Below are positions 1-9,454 of a DNA stretch of 60,403 nt, piece by piece (within the stretch, counting starts at the first letter, position 1; each line of letters begins with the position of its first letter). A model generated the notes under the pieces. The model had not been told where the DNA came from and searched no databases. It saw only the letters and a list, made by a program, of their open reading frames with translations. Source of the DNA: Clostridia bacterium (lineage in GTDB: Bacteria > Bacillota > Clostridia > Oscillospirales > Acutalibacteraceae); assembly GCA_017409845.1 (NCBI GenBank), contig JAFQRY010000005.1:1-60403 (forward strand). Direction: 5' to 3'. Both the position numbers and the translations under genes were made by a program.

Positions 1-55
1 AAGACTCCGGCCTCTCACGCCGGCAACAGGGGTTCGAATCCCCTACGGGTCACCA
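1..55 (+). tRNA. tRNA-Glu (CTC), 5' end outside window
   Basis: Only the 3' part is present. The anticodon stem 7-11/19-23 closes a seven-base loop with CTC at 14-16. A TTCGAATC T-loop and an encoded CCA at 53-55 follow. Together with the 5S and tRNA-Asn it forms the usual tail of a Clostridia rRNA cluster. Confidence 0.93.
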
Positions 56-96
56 GAAAGAGAAGTTAATGCGTTAAAAGCGCATAACGATAAATA

Positions 97-214
<118 letters not shown>

Positions 215-225
215 TTTTTAATTTT

Positions 226-301
226 GCCTTAATAGCTCAGTCGGTAGAGCACGCGGCTGTTAACCGCGGTGTCACAGGTTCGAGTCCTGTTTGAGGCGCC
301 A
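226..301 (+). tRNA. tRNA-Asn (GTT)
   Basis: Complete cloverleaf. The acceptor stem pairs 226-232 with 291-297, the discriminator is G298 and CCA is encoded at 299-301. The anticodon stem 252-256/264-268 closes a loop with GTT at 259-261. A terminator follows directly. Pieces of this gene recur downstream at 394-406, 522-553 and 683-704. Confidence 0.96.
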
Positions 302-308
302 GAAAAAG

Positions 309-340
309 AGCAGTTCATGCAAAGCATGAGCTGCTTTTTT
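309..340 (+). terminator. Rho-independent terminator of the tRNA/5S cluster
   Basis: An 11-bp stem (309-319 with 325-335, one G-U pair) is followed by six T residues, 8 bases after the tRNA-Asn CCA. Confidence 0.85.
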
Positions 341-393
341 CTGTTACTTTCAGCATGATTTTAATCTATGACATTGTGACATTAACAACTCGT

Positions 394-553
394 CGCGGCT
401 GTTAACTGGCTCACGGGCCTGCGCTCGCTGTGCGAGATACAGCAGGTCCGTGAGCAGGAAGAAATAGGGAGTATCACGATGCGCTCCAAGCGAGTGAGAC
501 GACCATATTTCTGATCGTTGCTGTCACAGGTTCGAGTCCTGTTTGAGGCGCCA
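394..553 (+). repeat. Interrupted second copy of tRNA-Asn sequence
   Basis: Bases 394-406 repeat the anticodon arm (252-264), and 522-553 repeat the last 32 bases of tRNA-Asn (270-301) exactly, including CCA. Between them is unrelated sequence with a 14-bp near-perfect hairpin (409-422/442-455). No D-arm or 5' acceptor strand is present, so this is not a functional tRNA. It could be a tRNA remnant carrying an insertion, or the end of a small integrated unit that used the tRNA 3' end as its target. Confidence 0.8.
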
Positions 554-557
554 AGAA

Positions 558-591
558 ATACAGATACCCACTTGGGTGTCTGTATTTTTTT
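558..591 (+). terminator. Terminator after second tRNA-Asn 3' end
   Basis: A 13-bp stem (558-570/573-585) with one mismatch and a T tract, placed 4 bases after the CCA of the 522-553 copy. This mirrors the spacing after the intact tRNA. Confidence 0.8.
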
Positions 592-628
592 ATGTTTTGA
601 AAGGACTCGAAGGGGAGCGGGAGTGAAT

Positions 629-647
629 GACAGTCCGGTGGACTGTC
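629..647. repeat. Short perfect palindrome in tRNA-linked unit
   Basis: GACAGTCC and GGACTGTC flank a GGT loop inside the 554-704 unit, between the second and third tRNA-Asn 3' copies. It is GC-rich and has no reading frame of note. Confidence 0.7.
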
Positions 648-682
648 AGAGCCGCGACTGACCGAGGACCGCAGTCCGAGAG

Positions 683-704
683 TCGAGTCCTGTTTGAGGC
701 GCCA
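683..704 (+). repeat. Third copy of tRNA-Asn 3' end
   Basis: The last 22 bases of tRNA-Asn (280-301) recur exactly, CCA included. Upstream is GC-rich palindromic sequence, not a tRNA body. Confidence 0.85.
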
Positions 705-711
705 AAGCCTG

Positions 712-761
712 ATAATCCGAACCTTTTCTTTTTTCAGAATCGGTTCGGATTATTGTTTTTT
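712..761 (+). terminator. Terminator after third tRNA-Asn 3' end
   Basis: A 12-bp perfect stem (712-723/742-753) with an 18-base loop and a long T tract. It is the third terminator following a tRNA-Asn 3' end in this stretch. From here to the next gene at 937 I see nothing beyond AT-rich leader. Confidence 0.8.
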
Positions 762-936
762 TCTGATATTCATTTTCTTCTAAAAACGCAACGGAGCAGC
801 AAACAAGCTGCTCCATTTTCGTTTTTTCGATAATTCAAAAACAAAAATCAGATTTTTATAGACCATTTCTCCGACATAATCGTAATATAAGTGAAGGGTG
901 TTCCCATTCTATTTGTTCAAGATCGGAGGATTTCAG

Positions 937-2943
937 ATGAAAAAAATAATAATCAGGAAAATTTCGTTCATCCTTGCAGTTATTATGCCGGCAGTTTCTT
1001 TGTTGCAGTCCGATTTTTCAGTGCAGGCAGCAAGTGGTTTTTCGGTCGGCGATACAGTTGCCTTCGGTTCATATCCGCAGACTGAAATCACAGATGAAAA
1101 CCTGCTTGCAGAATTAAACTCACAGCCGCTGAACTGGATTTCTTATAATTATTATGCAGGCGACGGTAACGGAAACGAAGTTCCTCAGGATTTTATGAAA
1201 TATGCTGATCTGGAATATAACGGCAGCAGATACCGTGCAGTCAGGTTTACAAAGCACAGACTGAGAGCTGTAATCCATGACCCCTTTGATTATTCCGATG
1301 ATATGCAGCTTATAACAAAACAAGATGACTACGGCTATTTTGCAAATAATGTCTATTGGTTTGAGTTTGAGCCTCTGAAATGGAAGGTTCTTGATCCTGA
1401 TGACGGATTTTTGCTTTGTGAAAACGTGATTGATGCTCAGGCAATATCAAACACCATGTATGTAATATCCGATTCTTCTGACCGGGACGGAGATACATTT
1501 GCAACATCTTATTTCAAAGATAAAGACGGTACAATTTACCTCAATGATTATTCAAAGAGCAGTATGAGAGACTGGCTTAATGATGATTTTTATTATACGG
1601 CTTTTAATGAAGTGCAACGGGATAATATCAAGATATCTGAAATTGATAATACTGCCGGCGGTAAATATGCATTTGATACTTATAAATATTATAACTGAGA
1701 AACAACATATGATAAAGTTTTTCTGCCTTCATACTTTGAAATGATAAATACGGATTACGGGTTCAGCAGCGACCCGAGTGAGGATGATGAGGCAAGAAAA
1801 GCAAAAGCGACGGACTATGCAAAAATTCAGGGTGCATGGGCTGAAACGGACGCAAAGGATAAGAATTACGGCTATTCACTTTGGCTTCTGCGTACAGCAT
1901 TCAGCGAATCAAGATATGTCGATTATGTTTTTGAATCGGGAGCATGCTGGGCGTTTTCCATGGCTGAGTATATCGAAAAGGGAACCCGTCCCGCGATAAA
2001 ACTCAGCGATATGAGCCTGCATATCAAATGGAATGTTCACGGTCAGGAGCTTGTTCAGATTTATTCGCAGGGAGAAAAAATAGTGCCGCCGCCGACACCT
2101 GAAATGCAGGGATATGTTTCAACATGGAATGCTGAAATTCCTGAATTTATGCCTTCGGAAAGTCTTGAATTTACAGCAAGCTGGGCTGCAAGAACAGATA
2201 CAAAATACACGGTTAAAACCTTTACGATGAATGCCGACGGCAGCTACACCGAAAAAGCCGAAGTCTTAGAGGGAATGACAGGTGCACTTGCAAGAGCAAA
2301 ATATGATGTGCCTGAAAACTTTGTTTTCAACAGTGCGAAAAGCGTTCTGAGCGGAATGATCAAGGCGGATAATTCTCTTGTATTGAAGGTTTATCTGGAC
2401 AGAAAGAGATACTCACTGACAACAGTTATCGGTTCGGAAAGCAAGAAGGTCAGTTATTATCACGGTGCGGATATTCCCGAGCAGGCAACGCCGCAAAAGG
2501 ACGGATATAAATTTATATGCTGGTCGCCGTATATGCCGAAAATAATGCCTGCGGAGGATCTGACAGTTACGGCGGTTTTTCAAAAGCTTTACAGCGGAGT
2601 GAAAATCACGGTTGCGACACCAGAAAAAAGATATATTGAATACGGCGAGACTGTAACCTTGCATGCATATGTTACCGAAATGCCGGTAAATGCAAAAATC
2701 AAGTGGCGGATTGCCGAGGGCAACGGCGTGTCATTAGAGCCGTCACACTCCGGAAAACTGTGTCATGTCACCTCGGTATCGGACGGCAACTGTATTATCG
2801 AAGCATATGTTGCTGATGAATACGGCAATGCGATATATGATGAAAACGGAGTCAGGGTTTGCGACAGAGAGGGCATCAGCTCTGAGGTAAATCTGTGGAT
2901 GATAATTGTCAGATTTTTCAGAAACCTTTTCCGGATTGTATGA
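937..2943 (+). pseudogene. DUF6273/InlB-repeat surface protein, interrupted by in-frame TGA
   Basis: The start is the ATG at 937, behind GGAGG, and it gives a signal peptide. The reading frame stays open to 2943 apart from a TGA at 1696-1698 (codon 254). Translation on either side joins smoothly in the same frame: the first part holds a WLNDDFYYTAF segment, and the part after the stop begins ETTYDKVFLPSY. Both fit the DUF6273 pattern (..WLN..F...AF.. then ..TYDKVFLLS.. then a WLRS-like box). The C-terminal half has two InlB-type beta-grasp repeats (about 2020-2200 and 2400-2590), an Ig-like stretch and a hydrophobic C-terminal tail. It would be an exported cell-surface protein of about 668 residues. 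Nonsense mutation is the simplest reading; an ATG at 1741 could start a remnant without a signal peptide. Confidence 0.75.
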
Positions 2944-2981
2944 GCATGCAAGAGAGATAGCGGAAGTATAGTATAAAACAG

Positions 2982-3020
2982 ACCGAACCTTTTCTTTTTA
3001 CGGAAAGGGTTCGGTTTTTG
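2982..3020 (+). terminator. Rho-independent terminator
   Basis: The ACCGAACC arm pairs with GGTTCGGT across a T-rich loop, followed by TTTTTG. It lies between the DUF6273 gene and the esterase gene. Confidence 0.75.
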
Positions 3021-3074
3021 TTGATTATTGCCGCCCGATATGTTATGATTATAAAAAAAGCGAGGGGGATTTAT

Positions 3075-4256
3075 ATGAGTGAAAGATGGGTTCAGGCATG
3101 GGGTCAGGCACATTCGGCCTTGTCTTATTTTTACTACCCCTCGTGCCCCAAAACATACAGAATGGTGGTATGCTCGCCGATATCAGGAAAAAGCCTGCGT
3201 ATGGAATTATCAAACGAGTATGCCAAAAACGATGTTTATATCGGCGGAATAACTGCAGCGAAATGTGATAAAGACGGAAGTTTTACGGATAAATGTAAAA
3301 CTGTTTCCGTCAAAACAGAAAAAGCCTTTTGCATGAAAAAGGGTGAGGTTATAACAACAGACCCGATTGATTTTTCTGTTGAAACGGGAGAATATTTCTG
3401 CATCAGCATATATGTTGAAAAAGGTTCTCTCAGGAGCGGAAATCTGATTGACAGCGTTGAGCTAATAACTGTCAGGGGCGACGTCACCAAGGAAAGGTCT
3501 GTCACAAATCAGCGGAGAAAAAGGGATAAGGTCAGAGAGGTTGCTTCAAATCTTCTCAGAATGTATTTTCATAAGCCCATACCTCTTTTTCAATCGGTAG
3601 AGCTTCTCAACGATACGGGTGCGGGTGCAATAACCGTTTTCGGCGATTCGATAAGCCAGCAGGGTTATTGGACGAACGCTTTTGAAAAGCGTATCCGCAG
3701 CGAGTTCCCGGGAAGATATTCGGTTATCAATAAGTCGATTATGGGCAACAGAACCCTTCGTGATTTCAGCACACGCTTTTTCTGCAAAGGACTTTTCGGC
3801 ATCAGCGGACTTAACCGACTTGAGCGTGATGTTCTGAGTTATGAGGATACCGAATATGTGATTTATGCTTTGGGAACGAACGATTTCCTTCAGTATAACA
3901 CGATAGCTGCTCCCAAAAGTGAAAAGCCGACCGCGAAGGAGCATTTTGATGCCGTTGCGGGAATTTCGGATCTGCTTGAAAAGCACGGGAAGAAGCTTGT
4001 GGTTTTCAATGTTATGAATTTCGGCGAATGCATTGATTCAAGACCCGAAAAAGAAGCTATGGTCAAGGAATATAATGCTATGCTCAAAGAAAACGCAGAC
4101 AGATTTCATGCTGTTTATGACCAGGCGGAGCTGGTGCTAAATCCCGATAAGCCGCATTGCAGCAAAAAAGAATATCTCGGAAAAGACTACCTTCATCCCA
4201 ACAAAAAGGGCGGAAAGCTTGTTGCGGATAATGTAGAGCTTGATTGGTTCAGATAA
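3075..4256 (+). CDS. SGNH/GDSL-type hydrolase (esterase)
   Basis: About 393 residues from the ATG at 3075 (GAGGGGG upstream); an earlier in-frame ATG at 3018 overlaps the preceding terminator and was not used. The C-terminal half is an SGNH hydrolase: VFGDSISQQG (block I Ser, near residue 190), ALGTNDF (block III Asn, near 266) and DYLHPN (block V Asp/His, near 371). The N-terminal 180 residues form a beta-rich domain as in secreted or intracellular sugar esterases. No signal peptide is visible, so it is probably cytoplasmic. Carbohydrate deacylation is the likely role; the substrate cannot be told. It precedes a Gfo/Idh/MocA oxidoreductase by 26 bases and is probably co-transcribed. Confidence 0.85.
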   Translation: MSERWVQAWGQAHSALSYFYYPSCPKTYRMVVCSPISGKSLRMELSNEYAKNDVYIGGITAAKCDKDGSFTDKCKTVSVKTEKAFCMKKGEVITTDPIDFSVETGEYFCISIYVEKGSLRSGNLIDSVELITVRGDVTKERSVTNQRRKRDKVREVASNLLRMYFHKPIPLFQSVELLNDTGAGAITVFGDSISQQGYWTNAFEKRIRSEFPGRYSVINKSIMGNRTLRDFSTRFFCKGLFGISGLNRLERDVLSYEDTEYVIYALGTNDFLQYNTIAAPKSEKPTAKEHFDAVAGISDLLEKHGKKLVVFNVMNFGECIDSRPEKEAMVKEYNAMLKENADRFHAVYDQAELVLNPDKPHCSKKEYLGKDYLHPNKKGGKLVADNVELDWFR

Positions 4257-4282
4257 AAAATAATATATTAAGAGGTAAAACC

Positions 4283-5290
4283 ATGAAAAACAAACTCAGA
4301 GTTGCCAATATCGGCATGAAATTCGGCATGTGTCATGTCGAGGGAGCCATGAGCTACGGTGCGGAGATTGTTGCTATCTGTGACAGCAACGAGGAAAACC
4401 TTCGCTTCGCAGGCGAGAGATACGGTATTCCCGAAGAAAAAAGATTTACGGATTATAAGGATCTCCTTGACCGTGATGATATTGATATTGTTACCGTTGC
4501 AATTCCCGATCAGCAGCATGTGAAGGTGTCGTGCGACTTTCTGCGTGCAGGCAAGAATGTGCTTTGCGAAAAGCCGCTTGCCCTTACCCGTGAGGATATT
4601 GAGGAAATGATAAGGGTTGCGGATGAATCGGATGCAAAATTCATGGTCGGTCAGATTTGCAGATTTACTCCCGCTTTTGAAAAAACCAAAGAAATCATTG
4701 AAGCAGGCACAATCGGTGAGCTCTATTTCATCGAATCCGAATATGCTCACGACTACATGAAGCTTTGCGACGATTGGCGTGCAGACCCGCTCCGTCACGG
4801 TGTTATCGGCGGCGGATGTCATGCGGTTGACCTTATTCGCTGGCTTGCAGGCGACCCGAAGGAGGTTTTTGCCTACGGAACTCACAGACTTCTCCCGATG
4901 GTTGACTATGATGATGCAACAATTGCTATAATGAAATTCAACAAAAATCTTGCAGGCAAGGTTTTTGTTTCAACGGGCTGCAAGCGTGATTACACCATGC
5001 GTACCGTAATTTACGGCACAAAGGGAACGATAATCTGCGATAACACTTCTCCGACCATGACTCTTTTCACCGTGGATGAAGAAGGTGTAACAAAAGAGCC
5101 GCAAACGATTGAGGTTGAGGTCAACAATCATAATGCGGCAAGAGAATTTGAGGTTTTTGCAGATGCAATTCTCAACGATAAGCCCGTTATAACCGATGCA
5201 AGGGAGGGCGCAAAAACCGTTGAAGTCTGCCTTTCAATTGTTAATTCGGCAAAAACGGGAGAAAAGATCTGCCCCGATTACAGTTTTTAA
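4283..5290 (+). CDS. Gfo/Idh/MocA family NAD(P)-dependent oxidoreductase
   Basis: 335 residues from the ATG at 4283 (AGAGG upstream). An N-terminal Rossmann region is followed by the CEKPLALT box (family EKP lysine motif) and GGGCHAVDLIRWL (GxxxHxxD, family active-site His). Members oxidise or reduce hydroxyl groups of sugars, inositols or their derivatives. Pairing with the SGNH esterase suggests use of a modified sugar. Its TAA stop at 5288-5290 directly abuts the stop of the convergent deacetylase gene. Confidence 0.9.
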   Translation: MKNKLRVANIGMKFGMCHVEGAMSYGAEIVAICDSNEENLRFAGERYGIPEEKRFTDYKDLLDRDDIDIVTVAIPDQQHVKVSCDFLRAGKNVLCEKPLALTREDIEEMIRVADESDAKFMVGQICRFTPAFEKTKEIIEAGTIGELYFIESEYAHDYMKLCDDWRADPLRHGVIGGGCHAVDLIRWLAGDPKEVFAYGTHRLLPMVDYDDATIAIMKFNKNLAGKVFVSTGCKRDYTMRTVIYGTKGTIICDNTSPTMTLFTVDEEGVTKEPQTIEVEVNNHNAAREFEVFADAILNDKPVITDAREGAKTVEVCLSIVNSAKTGEKICPDYSF

Positions 5291-6229
5291 TTACATTTTA
5301 TAATCGCTCAATGCCCTGAACTCATATCCGTTTTCACGGGCATAGTCGATAATTCTTCCGAGAGCTTCGGCGTTGTCGGGCGAAACGGAATGAAGAAGAA
5401 TAATTGCTCCCGGGTGGAGCCGTGCGGTGACTGTGCTGAATGCATGGTCGCCGCCTTTTTGTGTGTTCACATCCCAATCGGCATAGGCACATGACCAGAA
5501 AACGCTTGTGTAGCCCATTGAGCCGACAAGCTCAAGTGCGTTTTCCGTGTAGCAGCCTTCGGGAAAGCGGAAAAACGGTGAGGTGTAGCCGAAAGCACTC
5601 CGCAGATAATTGTCGCATTCAAGAATCTCTTCCGCCATTCTCTGACGGTCAATTTCCGCAAAATTCGGATGCTTTGCTGAATGATTTCCCACGATATGCC
5701 CCTCGTTTATCATCCTTGCAATAAGGTCGGGCGAGGATTTTATGTGCTCCAGTGTGCAAAAAAAGGCGGCAGGCACTCTTTTTTCTTTAAGAGTGTCAAG
5801 AACCTTGTCGGTGCAGCCGTTTTCCCATCCGCAGTCAAACGTCAGATAAAGAACTTTTTCTGAAGATTTGTTGTCATAACATACGGCATTATATTTTTTT
5901 GATTCGAAAAATTTCTGAGTATTAACGGAATTCATATGGGGCACGGAGTTTTTTGCAACTCCGTAGCTGTGTTCGATTCTTTCGGTCGGCAGGTTTCGTT
6001 TGTTTTCGGGGTCGTTTACGGTGAATTCTGCAGAGGCAAGAATCGGTCTGCCCGTCAGCGGAGAGGTTTCAGCGGCTGCAGTTGAGGGGGCGGCGGAAAA
6101 AGTGACGGTGCGTTCATCCTCAACGGTGACGGGTGCATTCACATTGTTGTTTTCAAGAGTTTCTCTGCCCGTGCACGCCGTGAGCAGAAGAACGGCACAT
6201 AAAATCAATGAGATAAAAAGCTTGTTCAT
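5291..6229 (-). CDS. PdaA-like polysaccharide deacetylase lipoprotein
   Basis: About 312 residues from the ATG at 6229 (AAGGTG six bases upstream; a GTG three codons earlier was rejected). The N-terminus ends in LLTAC, a lipobox. The NodB/CE4 domain shows TFDCGWENG (motif 1), GHIVGNHSAKHPN (metal His-x-x-x-His), RFPEG (motif 3), an SCAYADWDV stretch and ILLHSVSPDNAEAL. These fit the PdaA group, which removes acetyl from N-acetylmuramic acid on the way to spore-cortex muramic-delta-lactam, better than chitin deacetylases. The second Asp of the usual TFDDG is Cys here. A role in cell wall or spore cortex is inferred. Confidence 0.87.
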   Translation of the reverse strand: MNKLFISLILCAVLLLTACTGRETLENNNVNAPVTVEDERTVTFSAAPSTAAAETSPLTGRPILASAEFTVNDPENKRNLPTERIEHSYGVAKNSVPHMNSVNTQKFFESKKYNAVCYDNKSSEKVLYLTFDCGWENGCTDKVLDTLKEKRVPAAFFCTLEHIKSSPDLIARMINEGHIVGNHSAKHPNFAEIDRQRMAEEILECDNYLRSAFGYTSPFFRFPEGCYTENALELVGSMGYTSVFWSCAYADWDVNTQKGGDHAFSTVTARLHPGAIILLHSVSPDNAEALGRIIDYARENGYEFRALSDYKM

Positions 6230-6372
6230 ATTTAACACCTTGTTTTATTTTTTCTTTTCATGTATATTATTAACTGAATAATTTTAAAAATTCTCAAATT
6301 TTTTTAAATCGTATGCAACAAAAAGCAACGATGATGACACTTATTAATTGAGAGTGGTTGGGAGGGTAGAGA

Positions 6373-6906
6373 TTGAGCGCTCAGATAAACGAACTTGTTG
6401 CTCGGGCAAAGAGCGGCAGTGCTGAAGCATTCGGCGAGCTTTATGAGCTTTATTATAAAGAAATGTATTGCTACGCCTGCTGTGTTACAGGCAGCGAGCT
6501 TCTTGCTCAGGATGCGGTTTCGGATGCGGTCCTTTCTGCTTTCAGACAGATACAATCACTCAAAAACGAAAAGGCGTTCAAGGGATGGATTTTCAAAATT
6601 CTTTGTGCCTCGTGTAAACGGTATTACACCGAAAACCAAAAAAAGAATTCCATGGTATATCTCGATGACGAAAACGGGGGATTCAACGAGCCCGCAAGCT
6701 TTGAAAGCGTTGAGCTTTCGGTCGAGCTTCGCCGTGCTCTTGACGGACTTTCCGCAGAAGAAAGAGAGATAGTCCTGCTCAGTGTTCTGGGCAATTACAG
6801 AAGCCACGAGATATCTGAAATTCTTGAAATTCCGCCGTCAACGGTGCGTTCAAAGCTCAGAAGGAGCCTGAAGAAGCTGCGTGATTTGCTCGGCGGAGAA
6901 TTTTAA
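6373..6906 (+). CDS. ECF-type RNA polymerase sigma factor
   Basis: 177 residues starting at TTG 6373, chosen because GGGAGGG lies just upstream and no ATG fits. Region 2 spans about residues 10-85 (ELYYKEMYCYACCVTG, DAVSDAVLSAFR), and region 4 about 115-172 (LDGLSAEEREIVLLSVLGN followed by a helix-turn-helix with SEILEIPPSTVRSKLRRS). The gene lies 20 bases before the membrane beta-propeller protein, which has the position and topology of its anti-sigma factor. Confidence 0.92.
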   Translation: MSAQINELVARAKSGSAEAFGELYELYYKEMYCYACCVTGSELLAQDAVSDAVLSAFRQIQSLKNEKAFKGWIFKILCASCKRYYTENQKKNSMVYLDDENGGFNEPASFESVELSVELRRALDGLSAEEREIVLLSVLGNYRSHEISEILEIPPSTVRSKLRRSLKKLRDLLGGEF

Positions 6907-6925
6907 AATGAAAGGAGGGTAACCG

Positions 6926-9016
6926 ATGAAGAAAAGCGATAAACAGATAATGGATATGCTTGAAAAAGAGCTGAAGGAAAGCGTTCAGACAGCCGATATT
7001 CCGCTCCGTCTGCAGAAAGAAAGCATGGTTGCGATGCTCAGGGATGCAGAGAAAACAGAAACGGATTTTTCAGATAAAACGGGGACAGCAACAAAATCAA
7101 AGAGCGGAAATGTTATTATTCTCCGCAGGCTGATGGCAACGGCTGCAATGCTTGCTCTTGTTGTTACGGGTACGCTTCTTATGCGAACCGGCGACGGTGT
7201 CAAGGTTGTTAAAACGGATTCATTTTATGAAGGCTATAAAAGTGCAAATCCCGTCATAAATGCTGAAAGCTACGAAGAGGTTGAAAAGGCGGTTGAAGAA
7301 ATTCTTGAAGGAAAAACAGAAAGCAGACCTGCCGAAAAAACCACAAAAAAGTCCGATAATGCCGGCAACCCCGGCAAAGCCCCGGAAGCAACCTCCGCAC
7401 AAGGCAAAGACAGCCTTCTTGAAGGCTACGGCGAGTATGTTGCGATTGCAAACGGAATTGTCGGCGGCATAATTGATGCGGCGGAGAAAAAGCACGCGGT
7501 CAACGAGCCTGACGGTGTTGCAACCTACGGTGATTTCAAGCCTGATATAGTCAAGAATGACGGCAGATATCTTTATATCACATCAACGGGCATAAATTCC
7601 GTGACGGGAGCGGCTGTTGAGCGGATAAAGATAGTGAAAACCGTTTACGGCGGCGGCCTTGAGGATGTTTCCGAAATAATTCTTTCAAGCAGCGAAAGTA
7701 AAGGAAATTTTGATGAATGCATTGAAATTTATCTTAAAAACAACTGCCTCACTGCGATTATGAAAAGGCATGAATACAGCGTTGCGGATTCTGTTTTTTA
7801 TGATAATGCTTCGACGGTTGCCGTTTCTTACGATATAACCAACCCGTATGCTCCGAAAAAAATAAGAGAGCATATTCAGGACGGCGAATATGTTTCGTCA
7901 AATCTTTATGAAAACAGACTTTGCCTTGTTACGGCAAAAACACTTCCCGATAACGCAGGTTCACGGGAGCTTATTCCGGGGTTCAGTGTTGACGGAGTCG
8001 AAAAGAAGCTCAGAGCCGAGGAGATTTTTATTGCAGTCAACGATCCCGAGGCATCCTATCTTTTTGTAACCGTTACCGATATTGCCGATTTTTCAAAGGA
8101 TGTCGGCTGTCTGGCTGTTCTCGGATGCGGAAATGAGATTTATTGCTCCTCATGTGCAATTGCGGTTGCAAGAGAGTTCGTTTCTCTTGAAGCGGACGAA
8201 AACAATAATCACAGCAGTCTTACGGAAATTTACCGTTTCAATATCAATGATACGGCAATTGACCTTTCGGGCTCATATATCGTTCAGGGCTCGCTGTCGG
8301 GCGGTGTTTCCGTTGACGAAAAAAGCGGTTACCTCAGGGCGATAACCACCGACAGCTCGGCAAGCTATGTTTATGTTCTTGACGAAAAAATGGCTTTCGT
8401 GAGCGGTCTTAAGGATATTTTTCCGGGCGAAAAAATTTCAAGCGTCAAGTTCATCGGCAGTAACGGATATGTTATCGTTGACGGCGAAGCCGACAAAACA
8501 ATGATAATTGATTTTTCTCAGCCTGCCATGCCTGAGGTTGCAGGTACGATTGAAGAAAAAGCGTTTTCGGATGATCTTTATGCAATATCGGAAAAGCTTC
8601 TTCTCGGAATGAGCGAGGATGAAGACGGGCTTGTAACGCTTACACTTTTTGATGTAAGTGACCCGTCGGCTCCGGTTACGGCGGCCGTATATTCGCTTGA
8701 AGAAAGCTGCCGCCCGGTTTCATCGTCAGACAGCAGAAGCGTTATGCTTGCATCTGAAGAAGAGCTTTTCGGCATTCCCGTGCTGAAATCCGATGTTGAA
8801 AACGGAACCGAAATCTCTGCATATGTTATCTTTGATGTATCAGACGGGAAAATCGTTCCGCTCGGCACCTATAACCATGATCTTTCCTATATCGGCGATG
8901 CTGCCGTAAGAGGAACGTTCATTGAAGATATTCTTTATACTGTTTCGGGAGAAAAGATTGTTTCTTTTGATATAATCTCCGAAGCAGGAAAACTGACGGA
9001 ATTTCCGCTCAATTAA
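6926..9016 (+). CDS. Membrane-anchored beta-propeller protein, probable anti-sigma partner
   Basis: 696 residues, GGAGGG upstream. A short charged cytoplasmic segment (1-65) is followed by one membrane span (about 67-87), a Lys/Glu/Pro-rich linker, then a large extracellular region that begins PDIVKNDGRYLYI. That is the signature of the 'C-terminal beta-propeller domain' secreted proteins (PF09826 type). The order sigma gene then membrane protein, with a cytoplasmic tail small enough to bind sigma, fits an anti-sigma with an extracellular sensor. A hairpin (9060-9085) follows the stop but lacks a T tract. Confidence 0.82.
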   Translation: MKKSDKQIMDMLEKELKESVQTADIPLRLQKESMVAMLRDAEKTETDFSDKTGTATKSKSGNVIILRRLMATAAMLALVVTGTLLMRTGDGVKVVKTDSFYEGYKSANPVINAESYEEVEKAVEEILEGKTESRPAEKTTKKSDNAGNPGKAPEATSAQGKDSLLEGYGEYVAIANGIVGGIIDAAEKKHAVNEPDGVATYGDFKPDIVKNDGRYLYITSTGINSVTGAAVERIKIVKTVYGGGLEDVSEIILSSSESKGNFDECIEIYLKNNCLTAIMKRHEYSVADSVFYDNASTVAVSYDITNPYAPKKIREHIQDGEYVSSNLYENRLCLVTAKTLPDNAGSRELIPGFSVDGVEKKLRAEEIFIAVNDPEASYLFVTVTDIADFSKDVGCLAVLGCGNEIYCSSCAIAVAREFVSLEADENNNHSSLTEIYRFNINDTAIDLSGSYIVQGSLSGGVSVDEKSGYLRAITTDSSASYVYVLDEKMAFVSGLKDIFPGEKISSVKFIGSNGYVIVDGEADKTMIIDFSQPAMPEVAGTIEEKAFSDDLYAISEKLLLGMSEDEDGLVTLTLFDVSDPSAPVTAAVYSLEESCRPVSSSDSRSVMLASEEELFGIPVLKSDVENGTEISAYVIFDVSDGKIVPLGTYNHDLSYIGDAAVRGTFIEDILYTVSGEKIVSFDIISEAGKLTEFPLN

Positions 9017-9059
9017 CCCGAATTTTTGGATGGACAGGGTAAGCGGAATTCTTATATAG

Positions 9060-9139
9060 CCGCATTCTTTGGGGAAAGAATGCGGCATGGGGACAAAAAA
9101 TGGTAGTGGGAGGCGTGTATGGGCACAATGCACGCCTCC
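9060..9139. other. Two intergenic hairpins
   Basis: CCGCATTCTTT/AAAGAATGCGG (9060-9085) and GGAGGCGTG/CACGCCTCC (9109-9139) lie between convergent genes. Neither has a clean T tract on the + strand. On the minus strand the second is followed at a distance by TTTTTT and may end the 59-residue gene. Confidence 0.45.
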
Positions 9140-9160
9140 GCAAACCCAAAAAATCATGCC

Positions 9161-9340
9161 TTAAAGGTCATCGGCATCCTGAACGGGATAAAAATCGTCA
9201 TAGGCGGTTCCCGTGTAGCTTCCGAGAACGTCGCTTTCGATTGTTTCCTCTTCGGGTCGGTCGTAATCCTTGCCGTTTTTACTGCCGAAATGCCATTGAG
9301 CTTTGTTGGTTTTATTTCTGTCAGGAAAAATAAAGGACAT
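9161..9340 (-). CDS. Small acidic protein of unknown function (59 aa)
   Basis: The start was placed at ATG 9340 because AAAGGAGC lies 8 bases upstream; the longer open frame to 9514 has no ribosome site and would cover the promoter of the next gene. The protein begins MSFIFPDRNKTNKAQWHFG and is rich in Asp, Glu and Tyr in its second half. There is no signal peptide or membrane span. I do not recognise the family. Confidence 0.65.
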   Translation of the reverse strand: MSFIFPDRNKTNKAQWHFGSKNGKDYDRPEEETIESDVLGSYTGTAYDDFYPVQDADDL

Positions 9341-9454
9341 TTTATTGCTCCTTTCATATAAATTCATATTTATTTTTGCATTATCAATCCGAAAAATGCA
9401 TATTATCAACAACAAATGCAGGAATTGATTTGCTTTTTTGGTAAATAAATTCGC

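Noticed and set aside
6300-6372. ECF-type promoter upstream of the 6373 sigma gene
   Set aside because: A TGCAACA word is present, but no matching CGTC-type -10 box at the right distance, so I do not claim autoregulation.
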